DNA of 14,503 nucleotides from PNKC01 sp039917655. GTDB taxonomy: Bacteria; Chloroflexota; Dehalococcoidia; Tepidiformales; Tepidiformaceae. The translations under genes were made by a program, and so were the position numbers. Within the stretch, counting starts at the first letter, position 1. Each line of letters begins with the position of its first letter. The notes under the pieces are model-generated. The model had not been told where the DNA came from. It was given only the letters and a program-made list of their open reading frames with translations, and did no database searches. Of this stretch, positions 7,088 through 14,018 are shown piece by piece. The stretch lies in the NCBI GenBank assembly GCA_039917655.1, contig JBDSJC010000142.1:1-14503 (forward strand), given 5' to 3'.

Positions 7088-7449
7088 GGGCCGAGTCCGA
7101 CGAGGAGCACCAAAGGACGCTCGTTGCGGCGCGGTTGCTCGCGCGACGCTGCGCGACGGAGCTCGGAGCCCAAAGCGTGTTGCTTTTCGGCTCCCGTGCC
7201 CGCGCCGATTGGCATCGCGGTAGCGATTGCGACGTGTTGGTGATCAGCGAAACGTTCGCCGGGATGCCGTTCTCAGAACGCTGGAAGGAGATCCACGACC
7301 GCTGGGAACAGGTCGTGGACCTCAACCCGATCGGCAGCACACCAGCCGAGTTCGCACTGGGCCAGCAGGGCAGCGGTATCGTTGCGATGGCGTTGGCAGA
7401 CGGCGTGATCGAGTTGCTCGAACCCGTTAGCCAGGGCGCGGGACGGTAG
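7063..7449 (+). CDS. Minimal nucleotidyltransferase (MNT) domain protein
   Basis: The 128-residue protein belongs to the MNT branch of the polymerase-beta-like nucleotidyltransferases. The metal-binding signature GSx10DxD is complete: G43-S44 (LLFGSRARA) and D55/D57 (GSDCDVLVI), with D86 (VVDLNP) as the likely third carboxylate. In characterised MNT/HEPN (type VII) modules the MNT protein silences its HEPN partner by transferring AMP groups to it. By context this one should act on the HEPN protein just upstream, whose end it overlaps by 25 bases, which suggests translational coupling. The start is the GTG at 7063; no ATG is available upstream in frame without running deeper into HEPN. The active site looks intact even though the HEPN partner is frameshifted. 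It ends 7 bases before the convergent end of hemW. Confidence 0.85.
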   Translation: MLKPPAILRAESDEEHQRTLVAARLLARRCATELGAQSVLLFGSRARADWHRGSDCDVLVISETFAGMPFSERWKEIHDRWEQVVDLNPIGSTPAEFALGQQGSGIVAMALADGVIELLEPVSQGAGR

Positions 7450-7456
7450 GCCGAAC

Positions 7457-8626
7457 TCAACCCTGGCGCTGAAGGTGCGCGAGCACGCGGACGGCAACTT
7501 CGCCGTGGAGCAGACGCCCGCGACTGGTTAGCCTGACGCGCTCGCCGAACTCCAGGATGCCTGCCACCGCGCATTCCGCGAGCGGTTCACCGACTGCGTC
7601 CGCGAGCGAAATACCGAAACGCTGTTCGAACCGCGCCGCCTCGAAGCCTTCGGTTCGCCGGAGGGCGAGAGTCACCCAGTCGAACATCTGCGTCGCCTGG
7701 TCTGGCCGGTAAGCGCGGATCACGGTGTTCGGCCGACTGCTAGACGGGGTAAGGCTAAGCGCGGTGTCGCGATACGCCCGAGGGTGGGCCATGTTCTCGT
7801 ACCGTTCGCCGCCAAGGTAGCCGTGGGCTCCCGCGCCGATGCCCAGGTATTCTTCGTCGGTCCAGTACACCTGGTTGTGACGCGATTCGTGTCCTGGGCG
7901 TGCCCAGTTCGAAATTTCGTATTGGCGATATCCTGCCGTGGCGAGGCGGTCGCTGGCTGCTTCGTACATGTCGGCAACGCTGTCCGAGTCCAAGGGGAGC
8001 ACCTCCCCGCGAGCAACACGATCTCCCAGCGGGGTGCCATCTTCGACGGTAAGCGCGTAGGCAGAGATGTGGTCAGGCGCAACCTCGATGGCGTCGTCCA
8101 CGGACCGCAGCCAGGTTGCTATCCGTTGGCCGGGCAGTCCGTAGATCAGGTCCAACCCGACGCTTGGTATCCCGGCCCGCCGAGACAGTTGCACAGCAGC
8201 GCCGATCGCCTGGGGTGAGTGAATGCGGTCGAGGAAGAGCAGTTCCGCTGCATCGAAACTCTGGGCCCCGAAGGAGATGCGATTCACGCCGGCGTTGCGG
8301 AGGGCGCACAGGTAGTCGAGGTCCGTGGTGCCGGGGTTCGCTTCGAGGCTGATTTCCACGTCTGCGCTGAGAGGCGCCTGGCCGCCGATGGCATCGACGA
8401 CCCGTGCGATCGCGCTGGGGGGCATCTCACCAGGTGTGCCGCCGCCAAAGCCGATGGTGCTGACATCGCGCCCGGCGAACGCGTGTCTCCAGGCTTCGAT
8501 CTCCGCCACTAACGCGTCTCCGTAGCTTGCTTTGAGGTTATCCATCCCTGCGTAGGCGTTGAAATCGCAGTAGCCGCACTTCACCGTACAGAACGGGATG
8601 TGGACGTAGACCGAGAGCGGCTTCAT
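7457..8626 (-). CDS. hemW: Radical SAM heme chaperone HemW
   Basis: HemW is a cytoplasmic radical-SAM protein that binds heme and delivers it to target proteins. It was long misannotated as coproporphyrinogen III oxidase. In this 389-residue product the iron-sulfur cluster motif is C13-x3-C17-x2-C20 inside HIPFCTVKCGYCDFNAY (9-25). The CDF following the third cysteine is typical of HemW, whereas true HemN has a further cysteine (CxC). The GGGTP motif for SAM binding is at 60-64, and the C-terminal domain ends with the usual LTSRGRLLHGEV. The start codon overlaps the stop of the phosphodiesterase gene upstream by 4 bases (ATGA), so it is the last gene of a translationally coupled four-gene operon. 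No terminator is visible in the 7-base gap to the convergent MNT gene. Confidence 0.92.
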   Translation of the reverse strand: MKPLSVYVHIPFCTVKCGYCDFNAYAGMDNLKASYGDALVAEIEAWRHAFAGRDVSTIGFGGGTPGEMPPSAIARVVDAIGGQAPLSADVEISLEANPGTTDLDYLCALRNAGVNRISFGAQSFDAAELLFLDRIHSPQAIGAAVQLSRRAGIPSVGLDLIYGLPGQRIATWLRSVDDAIEVAPDHISAYALTVEDGTPLGDRVARGEVLPLDSDSVADMYEAASDRLATAGYRQYEISNWARPGHESRHNQVYWTDEEYLGIGAGAHGYLGGERYENMAHPRAYRDTALSLTPSSSRPNTVIRAYRPDQATQMFDWVTLALRRTEGFEAARFEQRFGISLADAVGEPLAECAVAGILEFGERVRLTSRGRLLHGEVAVRVLAHLQRQG

Positions 8627-9342
8627 GGCCGCAAAAGCGCTTCACGGACCTGACCGACGCGGTGCGTGGTAATGGCGTCCACGCCCCATTCGGCGAGCGT
8701 TTGTACGCGTTCCACATCGTCCACCGTCCACGCCACCACCCAGAGGCCGCGGTCGTGGAGGCGATCCACAATCGCGGCGTTGAGCAACGTGTGACGGCAG
8801 GAGACGCCCTTCGGTTGACGGTCGCGTTCGTGCACCGAGAGGAAGAGGTCGAGCTTCGCCTGGACGTCGATGGAGTAGAACGTCTCGACCTCGGGGACGA
8901 TGGTGTGGAGGGCGCGGAGAAAGCGCCACTGTTGCGCGGAGGCCGCTATCCGCGGTGCGGCGCCGGCGGCATCGATGGAGCGCCGGAGGAGGCGCGCCGC
9001 TTCTTCGCCGCCGCTCTTCATGTCAAGGAACACTCGTACGCGCCCGGCGGCCGCTTCAAGCAACTCAGCGAGGCCGAACGGCTTCCGCGGCGCCCAGCGC
9101 AGGTACCACTTTTCGAACAACAGCGGAATCGGATAAACCGCGCGCTCATGGCGCGCCTCGAAGCGTCCTTTGTGGAGCCACAGATCGACCTCGAGGAAAT
9201 CAGCGCCTTCCTCCGTCGCCGAGGCGACGAGAGCAGGGGTGTTGCCTGCACCGTGCCCGATGATTGCGGGACCGGCCCGGCCGGAGACCATGCTTTGCAC
9301 TGTTCCGGCGGACCCGGTGACGCCTTTGCCCCGTTCAACCAT
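8623..9342 (-). CDS. Glycerophosphodiester phosphodiesterase family protein (GDPD/PLC-like)
   Basis: The 239-residue product has the TIM-barrel plan of glycerophosphodiester phosphodiesterases, which cut deacylated phospholipid headgroups to glycerol-3-phosphate and an alcohol. Visible catalytic elements are H30 (IIGHGAGNTP), E51 and D53 (GADFLEVDLWLH) and H65 (FEARHE). The C-terminal strand segments WVVAWTVDD and GVDAITTHRVGQVRE are typical of the family. The invariant arginine after the first histidine (HRG in most members) is glycine here (HGAG), and the ENT motif is reduced to NT, so activity or substrate may differ. There is no signal peptide, so it is probably cytoplasmic. The first 20 residues lie before the barrel, and a later start at M18 is possible. 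The ATG overlaps the upstream Crp stop (TGATG), and its own stop overlaps hemW (ATGA). Confidence 0.8.
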   Translation of the reverse strand: MVERGKGVTGSAGTVQSMVSGRAGPAIIGHGAGNTPALVASATEEGADFLEVDLWLHKGRFEARHERAVYPIPLLFEKWYLRWAPRKPFGLAELLEAAAGRVRVFLDMKSGGEEAARLLRRSIDAAGAAPRIAASAQQWRFLRALHTIVPEVETFYSIDVQAKLDLFLSVHERDRQPKGVSCRHTLLNAAIVDRLHDRGLWVVAWTVDDVERVQTLAEWGVDAITTHRVGQVREALLRP

Positions 9343-10139
9343 CAGGGGAGCATGGTACTCGCTTGCGCTCCCACAGGGTGGCGGGGAGACACCGGCAGGT
9401 CACCGTTCGCAATGTCGTCGAGCACGTCTTCGTCGGACACCAGGTAGCCATCGGGGATGGGCGTGATGGCGCCGAGCGAGACGAAGCGGCTGAGCAGCGC
9501 GGTGACCGTTTCTCGGCTGGTGCCGATGGTCTGCGCGAGTTCCTGATGGGTGAGGCCGAGATGGATCGCGCCATCTTCCTGGCGGTTGAGCAGCGTATCC
9601 GCAAGGCGGGCGGAGACCGGTTTCGAAACGATGTTCATGAACGTCCGCTGCATGCCAGCGAGACGGCGGGCCATCAGTTCCATCATCGCGAACCCGAGCT
9701 TGGGGGACTGCTGGAGCAGGTGCGAGAAGTCCTCCCAGGTGATGGTCACCGCAACGGTCTCATCGATCGCGGCGGCGCAGGCGGTGCGCTCGCCATCCTC
9801 GACGATCGCCATGTCGCCGACGACGCCACCCTTGCCGACAACGTCGAGGATGATCTCCTTGCCGTTTTCGGCCACCTGGTAGATCTTGATGCGCCCTTTG
9901 AGGATGAGGTAGACACGTTCCGCCGGGTCGCCAGCCGAGAAGAGCACCTGGCGCGGGCGAAAGTTGCGCTCGGTGAGCATCGGGATGAGCTTTTCGAGCT
10001 CCTCGTCGCTCAATACGTTGAGCACTTTGCTTAGCTGACGCAGATACCAGGCGATCGAGCGTTGCAGCGTCTGGCGTCCTCTCGGTGCGATTGCCGAAAT
10101 TGCCGAGGTTGCCGAGCGATTGAGTGGCTCTGTGGTCAT
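9342..10139 (-). CDS. Crp/Fnr-family transcriptional regulator
   Basis: The 265-residue protein has the usual layout of this family. After an N-terminal extension (1-40) comes a cyclic-nucleotide-binding-type beta-roll (about 53-145), the dimerisation helix (about 147-172) and a winged helix with the recognition motif LTHQELAQTIGTSRETVTALL (196-216). In the phosphate-binding cassette, GDMAIVEDGERTA (108-120), the Arg-Thr-Ala is kept but the glutamate that contacts ribose in Crp is aspartate, so the ligand cannot be assumed to be cAMP. No Fnr-type N-terminal cysteine cluster is present. About 30 residues follow the wing, longer than in Crp. The ATG overlaps the upstream gene's stop by 4 bases (ATGA) and the stop overlaps the phosphodiesterase start. 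Targets are unknown. No clear TGTGA-N6-TCACA palindrome was noticed near the operon. Confidence 0.9.
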   Translation of the reverse strand: MTTEPLNRSATSAISAIAPRGRQTLQRSIAWYLRQLSKVLNVLSDEELEKLIPMLTERNFRPRQVLFSAGDPAERVYLILKGRIKIYQVAENGKEIILDVVGKGGVVGDMAIVEDGERTACAAAIDETVAVTITWEDFSHLLQQSPKLGFAMMELMARRLAGMQRTFMNIVSKPVSARLADTLLNRQEDGAIHLGLTHQELAQTIGTSRETVTALLSRFVSLGAITPIPDGYLVSDEDVLDDIANGDLPVSPRHPVGAQASTMLP

Positions 10140-10975
10140 GGTGTTTCCTCGCGGCCCCCGTGATGGAGGCGAAGTTCGTCCAGGAGTCTGAGCGCGCCAG
10201 CGCTGACCTGCGGGCGGCCGGTTGCTTCAACGTAGCGTTCGAGGTCGTCCAGCGCGGCCGGGGCGTTACCGAGCCGGTAGTTGAGCATCCCGCGTTCGCC
10301 GGTCAACGTGGCGTTCCAGGGTTCGATGCGGAGCAGCAGGTCCACGGTGGCGTGCCAGCGTTCCATGTCGCGCGCGCTGCGGAAGGCGACGTGGAGATTG
10401 TTGAGCATCCGCTGCAGGATCTGGCGGCGCGTGACGGCTGCAAGAAAGGACTCGGGGCTGGCGCCGCCGAGAGGCATGCTGCGTAGCCGCGCGAGCAGCT
10501 CTTCGCGGTCCAGGCGTGCGCCCTGTTGAAACGCATCGACGTAGATCGGGGTTTCGGGATCGCCGCAGCGCACGATGAAGTGGCCGGGGAAGCCGATCCC
10601 ATCGCACCGCAGTCCGGCGCGCTGGGCGACCTCCATGTAGACGAGCGCGAGCGTGATTGGGATGCCGGTGCGCAGGTCCACGACGCGGTCGAGGTAGCTA
10701 TTTTCGGGGGCTGAATACTCGCCGATGTTGCCGTGGAAGCCGTTCACCACAAAGAGCTGATGGTTGATGGCGTTAGCGAGATGGCTGGCGTCCAGCGTCT
10801 CGCCCGCCTCTTCGCGAACGGCTTCGGCGATCACGTCCAGTTGCGAAGCGGTGCGGTGCTTGTCGACTTCGTGCCCGCCGAGGGCAGCAATAGCCATCGC
10901 TGCCCCAAACAGGTCAACGTCCTGGTCAGGCCCAGCGATGGCGGCGGCGAATTCGTGAGAAACATCACTAACCAC
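10136..10975 (-). CDS. SirB1-type transglutaminase-like protein with C-terminal TPR-like region
   Basis: This matches the widespread SirB1/transglutaminase-like family, whose members keep a transglutaminase fold but generally lack a catalytic cysteine; their role is unclear. From GTG 10975 the product has 279 residues. Family landmarks are AIAGPDQDVDL near the start (about 13-22), ENSYLDRVVDLRTGIPITLA (91-110) and GIGFPGHFIVR (126-136). The C-terminal third (about 190-279) is helical, with WNATLTGERGMLNYRLGNAPAAL resembling a TPR unit. A TTG at 11005 in frame could add 10 residues, but it has neither Shine-Dalgarno nor family support. The GTG at 10975 has a TATACT box 7 bases upstream. It is the first gene of the four-gene operon. 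A regulatory or protein-interaction role with the Crp-like partner is only inference. Confidence 0.82.
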   Translation of the reverse strand: MVSDVSHEFAAAIAGPDQDVDLFGAAMAIAALGGHEVDKHRTASQLDVIAEAVREEAGETLDASHLANAINHQLFVVNGFHGNIGEYSAPENSYLDRVVDLRTGIPITLALVYMEVAQRAGLRCDGIGFPGHFIVRCGDPETPIYVDAFQQGARLDREELLARLRSMPLGGASPESFLAAVTRRQILQRMLNNLHVAFRSARDMERWHATVDLLLRIEPWNATLTGERGMLNYRLGNAPAALDDLERYVEATGRPQVSAGALRLLDELRLHHGGREETP

Positions 10976-10982
10976 TTGCTCA

Positions 10983-10988
10983 AGTATA
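10983..10988 (-). promoter_or_regulatory. TATACT -10 box for the SirB1-Crp-GDPD-HemW operon
   Basis: Read on the - strand, TATACT (five of six bases match the TATAAT consensus) is followed by 7 bases (TGAGCAA) and then GTG at 10975. This fits a leaderless or nearly leaderless operon start. No convincing -35 is found 16-18 bases upstream. Confidence 0.5.
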
Positions 10989-11042
10989 CGTTTGGCGCCG
11001 CGCAAGTGGTGAGCGAAATCACGATCCTGCGACGGATTTGAT

Positions 11043-11074
11043 CGCCCGGTAAAGCAATCAGCCGGAACCGGGCG
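11043..11074 (-). terminator. Hairpin downstream of the metal-importer permease gene
   Basis: A perfect 8-base inverted repeat, CGCCCGGT (11043-11050) and ACCGGGCG (11067-11074), with a 16-base loop lies just after the permease stop on the - strand. It is not followed by a T run, so it may be a Rho-independent terminator of poor quality, an mRNA 3' end stabiliser, or chance. It lies upstream of the next - strand operon's TATACT box. Confidence 0.4.
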
Positions 11075-11081
11075 CGGGAGT

Positions 11082-11975
11082 TTAATCGAAAAGCGCCTGG
11101 GACTCGGCGGAAGTGAGCTTGCGGGTGCCGGCGATTGGCCGGCCGAAGCGGATCCAGTTGCGAATCGTCACGTAGCCGATGGTCAGCGCGAAGATCGCGG
11201 CCGCCAGCAGGACGATGCTCGCCCCGGAGGCGATATCGAAGTAGTAGCTGATGAACATCCCGGCGAAGGCGATGAGAGCGCCGAGCACGCTCGACAGCAC
11301 CAGCATCACCGCGAAGCGGTCCGTCAGGAGCCGCGCGATGACCGGCGGAATGACCAGCGAGGCCGCGATCAGGGTCACGCCCATGATCCGGATAGAGGCG
11401 ATGATCGTCGCCGCAAGGACCAGAGAGAAGACGGTATCGACCCAGCCCGCGGGCACGCCGTAGACCGGCGCGACTTCCGCATCGAACGTGAGAAAAAGTA
11501 TCTGTTTGTAGAGAAAGAAGACGACGGCAAGGGTGAACGCCAGGACGCCTGCGATCACCCAGAGGTCGGTTGTATTGACGCCGAGCAGGTTCCCGAAGAG
11601 CGCGGCATCGAAATTGCGAGTCACGCTGGAGGCACGGCTGATGAGCGCCACGCCGAGGGCGAAGCTGGCCGTGGTGATGATGCCAATGGCTGCATCCGCC
11701 CCGATTTGGCGCTTGCGCGTGGTCTGGTTGATCAGCAGTGCCGAGAGGAATCCCCAGATGCCCGCCGCCAGGTAGAAGTTCACGCCCGCGACATAGCCCA
11801 CGACAGCGCCGCCGAAGACGGAGTGAGACATGCCGTGGCCGATGTAGCTCATGCGCCGCAGGACAACGAAAACGCCGACCAGCCCGGTCAGCGCGCCAAC
11901 CATCGTCGCTCCCAACAGCGCATGCCGGAAGAACTCGAACTGAAAGGGCTCTTGCAGGTCAACGAGGAAGGTCAC
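11082..11975 (-). CDS. znuB: Zinc/manganese-type ABC transporter permease (ABC-3 family)
   Basis: The 297-residue protein is the membrane channel of a metal ABC importer. It has about eight hydrophobic segments spread over residues 20-275. ABC-3 family landmarks are RRMSYIGHGMSHSVFGGAVVG near 40-60 and the segment IRIMGVTLIAASLVIPPVIARLL (about 197-219), which forms the coupling region contacting the ATPase. The start is a GTG whose first base overlaps the ATPase stop (GTGA, 4-base overlap), and AAGGTG 6 bases upstream is a good Shine-Dalgarno. It is the last gene of the importer operon. The metal is inferred from the binding protein; the permease itself does not distinguish Zn from Mn or Fe. 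Confidence 0.88.
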   Translation of the reverse strand: MTFLVDLQEPFQFEFFRHALLGATMVGALTGLVGVFVVLRRMSYIGHGMSHSVFGGAVVGYVAGVNFYLAAGIWGFLSALLINQTTRKRQIGADAAIGIITTASFALGVALISRASSVTRNFDAALFGNLLGVNTTDLWVIAGVLAFTLAVVFFLYKQILFLTFDAEVAPVYGVPAGWVDTVFSLVLAATIIASIRIMGVTLIAASLVIPPVIARLLTDRFAVMLVLSSVLGALIAFAGMFISYYFDIASGASIVLLAAAIFALTIGYVTIRNWIRFGRPIAGTRKLTSAESQALFD

Positions 11976-12802
11976 GCGTTCACCTTCGCGGGTTCGTCGT
12001 GGGAGTGAAGCTCATCGAAGAAGTGCGGGCTGTCCGCTACGAGCGTCATGCCGTCCTGCTTCACGACCACCATGTCGCCGCCGTAGGTCTGGCGCAGCAC
12101 CTCGGTGGTGAATATCTCGGAGGGCCGGCCGTCGGCGACGATCCCGCGGTTGATGCAGACGACTCGCGGAAGGTGCGCCGCCACGGCGTTCAGCTCGTGC
12201 GTCGAGAGGATCACCGTGACGCCCTCGCGGTTGAGTTCGACAAGCAGGTGAAGGATGTCATCGCGCGTCTTGATGTCCACGCCACTGGTCGGTTCGTCGA
12301 GGATCAGAAGGCGGGGGTTGCGAATCAGTGCGCGTGCGAGGAAGACGCGCTGCTGCTGGCCGCCGGAGAGGTTACGAATGTGTTGTCGCCGGAACTGGGC
12401 GATGCCGAGGCGTTCGAGGAGGCGCGTCATCTCGATTTTGTCTTCGCGGCGCGGCCAGGGCCAGAGCCCGGACTGCATGGAGCGGCCCATCATCACCACT
12501 TCCTCAACGCTCACGGGGAAGTTCCAGTCGATCGTCTCGAGCTGCGGGACGTAGCCGACAGACGGCCGGTGACGCAGGCTGACAGAGCGGCCCTCGACCT
12601 CCGCCGTACCGTCGTAAACGGCGACGCTGCCGAGGATGACCTTCATCAATGTGGTCTTGCCGGAGCCGCTGGGGCCGACGATTCCGACGAACTCGCCAGG
12701 GTAGATCGCGAGGTCAACGTCAGACACCACTGGCTTGCCGTCGTAGCCGGCGCTGAGGCCGGCCAACCGCACGATGTGGCCCGGGGTACCCTGCTTCGCC
12801 AT
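11972..12802 (-). CDS. znuC: Zinc/manganese-type ABC transporter ATPase
   Basis: The 276-residue protein is the ATPase that drives the metal importer. All ABC motifs are present: Walker A GPSGSGKTT (43-51), Q-loop Q87 (GYVPQ), signature NLSGGQQQR (144-152), Walker B LLILDEPTSGVD (165-176) and the switch histidine H202 (STHEL). The family feature IDWNFPVSVEEVVMMGR (91-107) is typical of Zn/Mn importers. The C-terminus (after about 255) holds several histidines and acids (SPHFFDELHSHDE), which could sense or buffer metal; this is speculative. I prefer the ATG at 12802, with AAGGCGGT as Shine-Dalgarno, over an in-frame ATG at 12886 that would overlap the binding-protein gene by 59 bases and add 28 residues outside the fold. 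It sits 25 bases after the lipoprotein gene and overlaps the permease by 4 bases. Confidence 0.92.
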   Translation of the reverse strand: MAKQGTPGHIVRLAGLSAGYDGKPVVSDVDLAIYPGEFVGIVGPSGSGKTTLMKVILGSVAVYDGTAEVEGRSVSLRHRPSVGYVPQLETIDWNFPVSVEEVVMMGRSMQSGLWPWPRREDKIEMTRLLERLGIAQFRRQHIRNLSGGQQQRVFLARALIRNPRLLILDEPTSGVDIKTRDDILHLLVELNREGVTVILSTHELNAVAAHLPRVVCINRGIVADGRPSEIFTTEVLRQTYGGDMVVVKQDGMTLVADSPHFFDELHSHDEPAKVNA

Positions 12803-12827
12803 CAGATGACCGCCTTGAAGATCGACA

Positions 12828-13889
12828 TCAGTTCGAAAGGAATACGTTACGCGGCTCGACTTTGGAAGTCTCGTCTGCGTTTCCACCGAGGACCGAGAGC
12901 ATGATGCGCATGTCTTCGACGACCATGCCGACGTAGGTGTAGTTGCGGTCGCCGATTTTGCCGGGCGGCTCGTCGTCTCGCAGTTGGTCTTCGAACTTCG
13001 CGCCGGTTTCTTTGGCGATGGTCTGAAGCGTTTTACTGGGGAAGACTTCGCTGCCGAAAATCGCCGGAACCTTCTCAGCCTTGATCTGGATGATCAGGTC
13101 CGACAGGTCCCTGGCGCTTGGCTCCTTGAAGTCCGATGGCTGGATTGCACCGATCACCGTCCACCCGTAGAGCCGCGCCCAGTAGGCCCAGCTGTCGTGG
13201 TAGGTGAGGAGCTTGCGGTTGCCCACCGGGACGGTCGCCTGGTCTTTGCGAATCGCCTCATCGAGCTGCTTCAAGACCCTGGCGTACTTGTCGAAGTTTC
13301 CCTGGTAGTAGCTGGCGTTTGGCGGGTCGTTTTCGCTCAGCCATTGGCGGGTCAGGTCTGCGTATTTCAGGGCATACAGGGGGTTCATCCAGAGGTGGGG
13401 ATTGGGGTCCCCTCCCGCTCTGGGGAAGCTGAAGTCGTAGAGGAAGCCAGTCTTCTCGTCCTCACCTGACAGCGTATTGTCGGCGAGCTTGTAGATCTTC
13501 GACTTATTCTTAAGGTTCTCCTGGGCGATTTTCTCGGTCGTACCTTCGAGGTGCGCGCCGTTCATGATCAGCAGGTCGGCCCTCGCCAGGACTTTGGCGT
13601 CCGACGGTTTAGGTTCGAAGGTGTGCGAATCGACGCCCGGCGGGATGAGGCCGTGGATGTGCACCCGGTCGCCGCCGATGTTCAGGACGATGCTGGTCAG
13701 CGGTGCGACGGTGGTCGCGACCTTCAGCTTGCCGTCTTTGGCAGAGAAGTCATTGGCGATTCCGGACAGGCCATCTCCGGGAGCCGCCCCTCCACCAGAC
13801 GCGCCGTCATCGTCACCACACGCCGCCGCCAGCGTGAGCGCGGTGAGGAGGAGCAGGAGGAGAAGGGGCAGTTTTCGCAGCGACTTCAT
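12828..13889 (-). CDS. znuA: Metal-binding lipoprotein of a zinc-type ABC importer (cluster A-I)
   Basis: The 353-residue protein captures metal outside the membrane and hands it to the permease. A lipoprotein signal peptide is clear: KSLRK, a leucine-rich stretch (8-19), then LAAAC with C23 as the lipidated residue, and a Gly/Asp-rich linker. Metal ligands expected for the family are seen: H88 (DSHTFEPKPSD), H164 (NPHLWMNP), H230 (TYHDSWAYWARLYG) and probably D300 (FEDQL). Three histidines plus one aspartate resemble ZnuA/TroA; manganese proteins such as PsaA have glutamate at the third place. The His-rich loop of many ZnuA proteins is missing, so Mn or Fe cannot be excluded. A strong AGGAG Shine-Dalgarno lies 7 bases before the ATG. 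It is the first gene of the operon, and the candidate operator at 13928-13964 lies about 40-75 bases upstream. Confidence 0.9.
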   Translation of the reverse strand: MKSLRKLPLLLLLLLTALTLAAACGDDDGASGGGAAPGDGLSGIANDFSAKDGKLKVATTVAPLTSIVLNIGGDRVHIHGLIPPGVDSHTFEPKPSDAKVLARADLLIMNGAHLEGTTEKIAQENLKNKSKIYKLADNTLSGEDEKTGFLYDFSFPRAGGDPNPHLWMNPLYALKYADLTRQWLSENDPPNASYYQGNFDKYARVLKQLDEAIRKDQATVPVGNRKLLTYHDSWAYWARLYGWTVIGAIQPSDFKEPSARDLSDLIIQIKAEKVPAIFGSEVFPSKTLQTIAKETGAKFEDQLRDDEPPGKIGDRNYTYVGMVVEDMRIMLSVLGGNADETSKVEPRNVFLSN

Positions 13890-13927
13890 GGGCTACTCCT
13901 GAGCGAGGATGTGGGGTGGGTGGCCAA

Positions 13928-13964
13928 ATTGCACGGTAATCGCAATGGATTGCAACTGCGATTA
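13928..13964. promoter_or_regulatory. Candidate metal-responsive (Zur/Fur-like) operator upstream of the importer operon
   Basis: Half-sites AT(T/C)GCA occur at 13928-13933, 13939-13944 and 13949-13954, spaced 11 and 10 bases, roughly one helical turn. A reverse copy, TGCGAT, is at 13957-13962. Two dyads are nested in this array: TAATCGCA (13937-13944) with TGCGATTA (13957-13964), and GCAAT-GG-ATTGC (13942-13953). The central AATCGCAAT-GG-ATTGCAACT resembles the Bacillus Zur box core AATCGTAAT-N-ATTACGATT. The array overlaps the best -10-like hexamer for the importer. Zur or another Fur-family regulator is the natural candidate; no such gene is in the window. Confidence 0.55.
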
Positions 13965-13966
13965 TG
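13961..13966 (-). promoter_or_regulatory. Possible -10 box for the metal-importer operon
   Basis: CATAAT on the - strand matches five of six TATAAT bases and lies 71 bases before the lipoprotein ATG. It overlaps the outer arm of the candidate operator, as expected for repression. The hexamer 17 bases upstream (TAGCAA) is a poor -35, so the call is tentative. Confidence 0.3.
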
Positions 13967-13983
13967 CGCGGTGGCTGGCTGAA

Positions 13984-14012
13984 TTGCTAGCGCCACCGGC
14001 CCTTCGTATTGT
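13984..14012 (+). promoter_or_regulatory. Promoter of the MBL-fold gene, with a leaderless start
   Basis: TTGCTA (13984-13989) and TATTGT (14007-14012) are spaced 17 bases, the optimum for a sigma-70 type promoter; each matches four of six consensus bases. TATTGT is followed by 6 bases (GAGGCG) and then GTG at 14019, placing the transcription start on the start codon. Confidence 0.5.
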
Positions 14013-14018
14013 GAGGCG

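Noticed and set aside
7430..7467. Inverted repeat GCCAGGG / CCCTGGC spanning the convergent ends of the MNT gene and hemW
   Set aside because: Only 7 pairs with a 24-base loop, inside coding sequence and with no T run, so not convincing as a terminator.
8662..9447. A 261-codon + strand frame opposite the GDPD-family gene
   Set aside because: It is a shadow of a gene with clear GDPD motifs and overlap-coupled neighbours.
12803..12886. Longer start of the metal-transport ATPase at ATG 12886
   Set aside because: It would overlap the lipoprotein gene by 59 bases; ATG 12802 has a Shine-Dalgarno and starts right before the ABC fold.
11738..12904. A 388-codon open frame on the + strand opposite the metal-importer permease and ATPase
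   Set aside because: It lies wholly antisense to two genes with full family motifs, its product is low-complexity and Arg/His/Ala-rich without any recognisable domain, and GC-rich DNA commonly yields such antisense frames.
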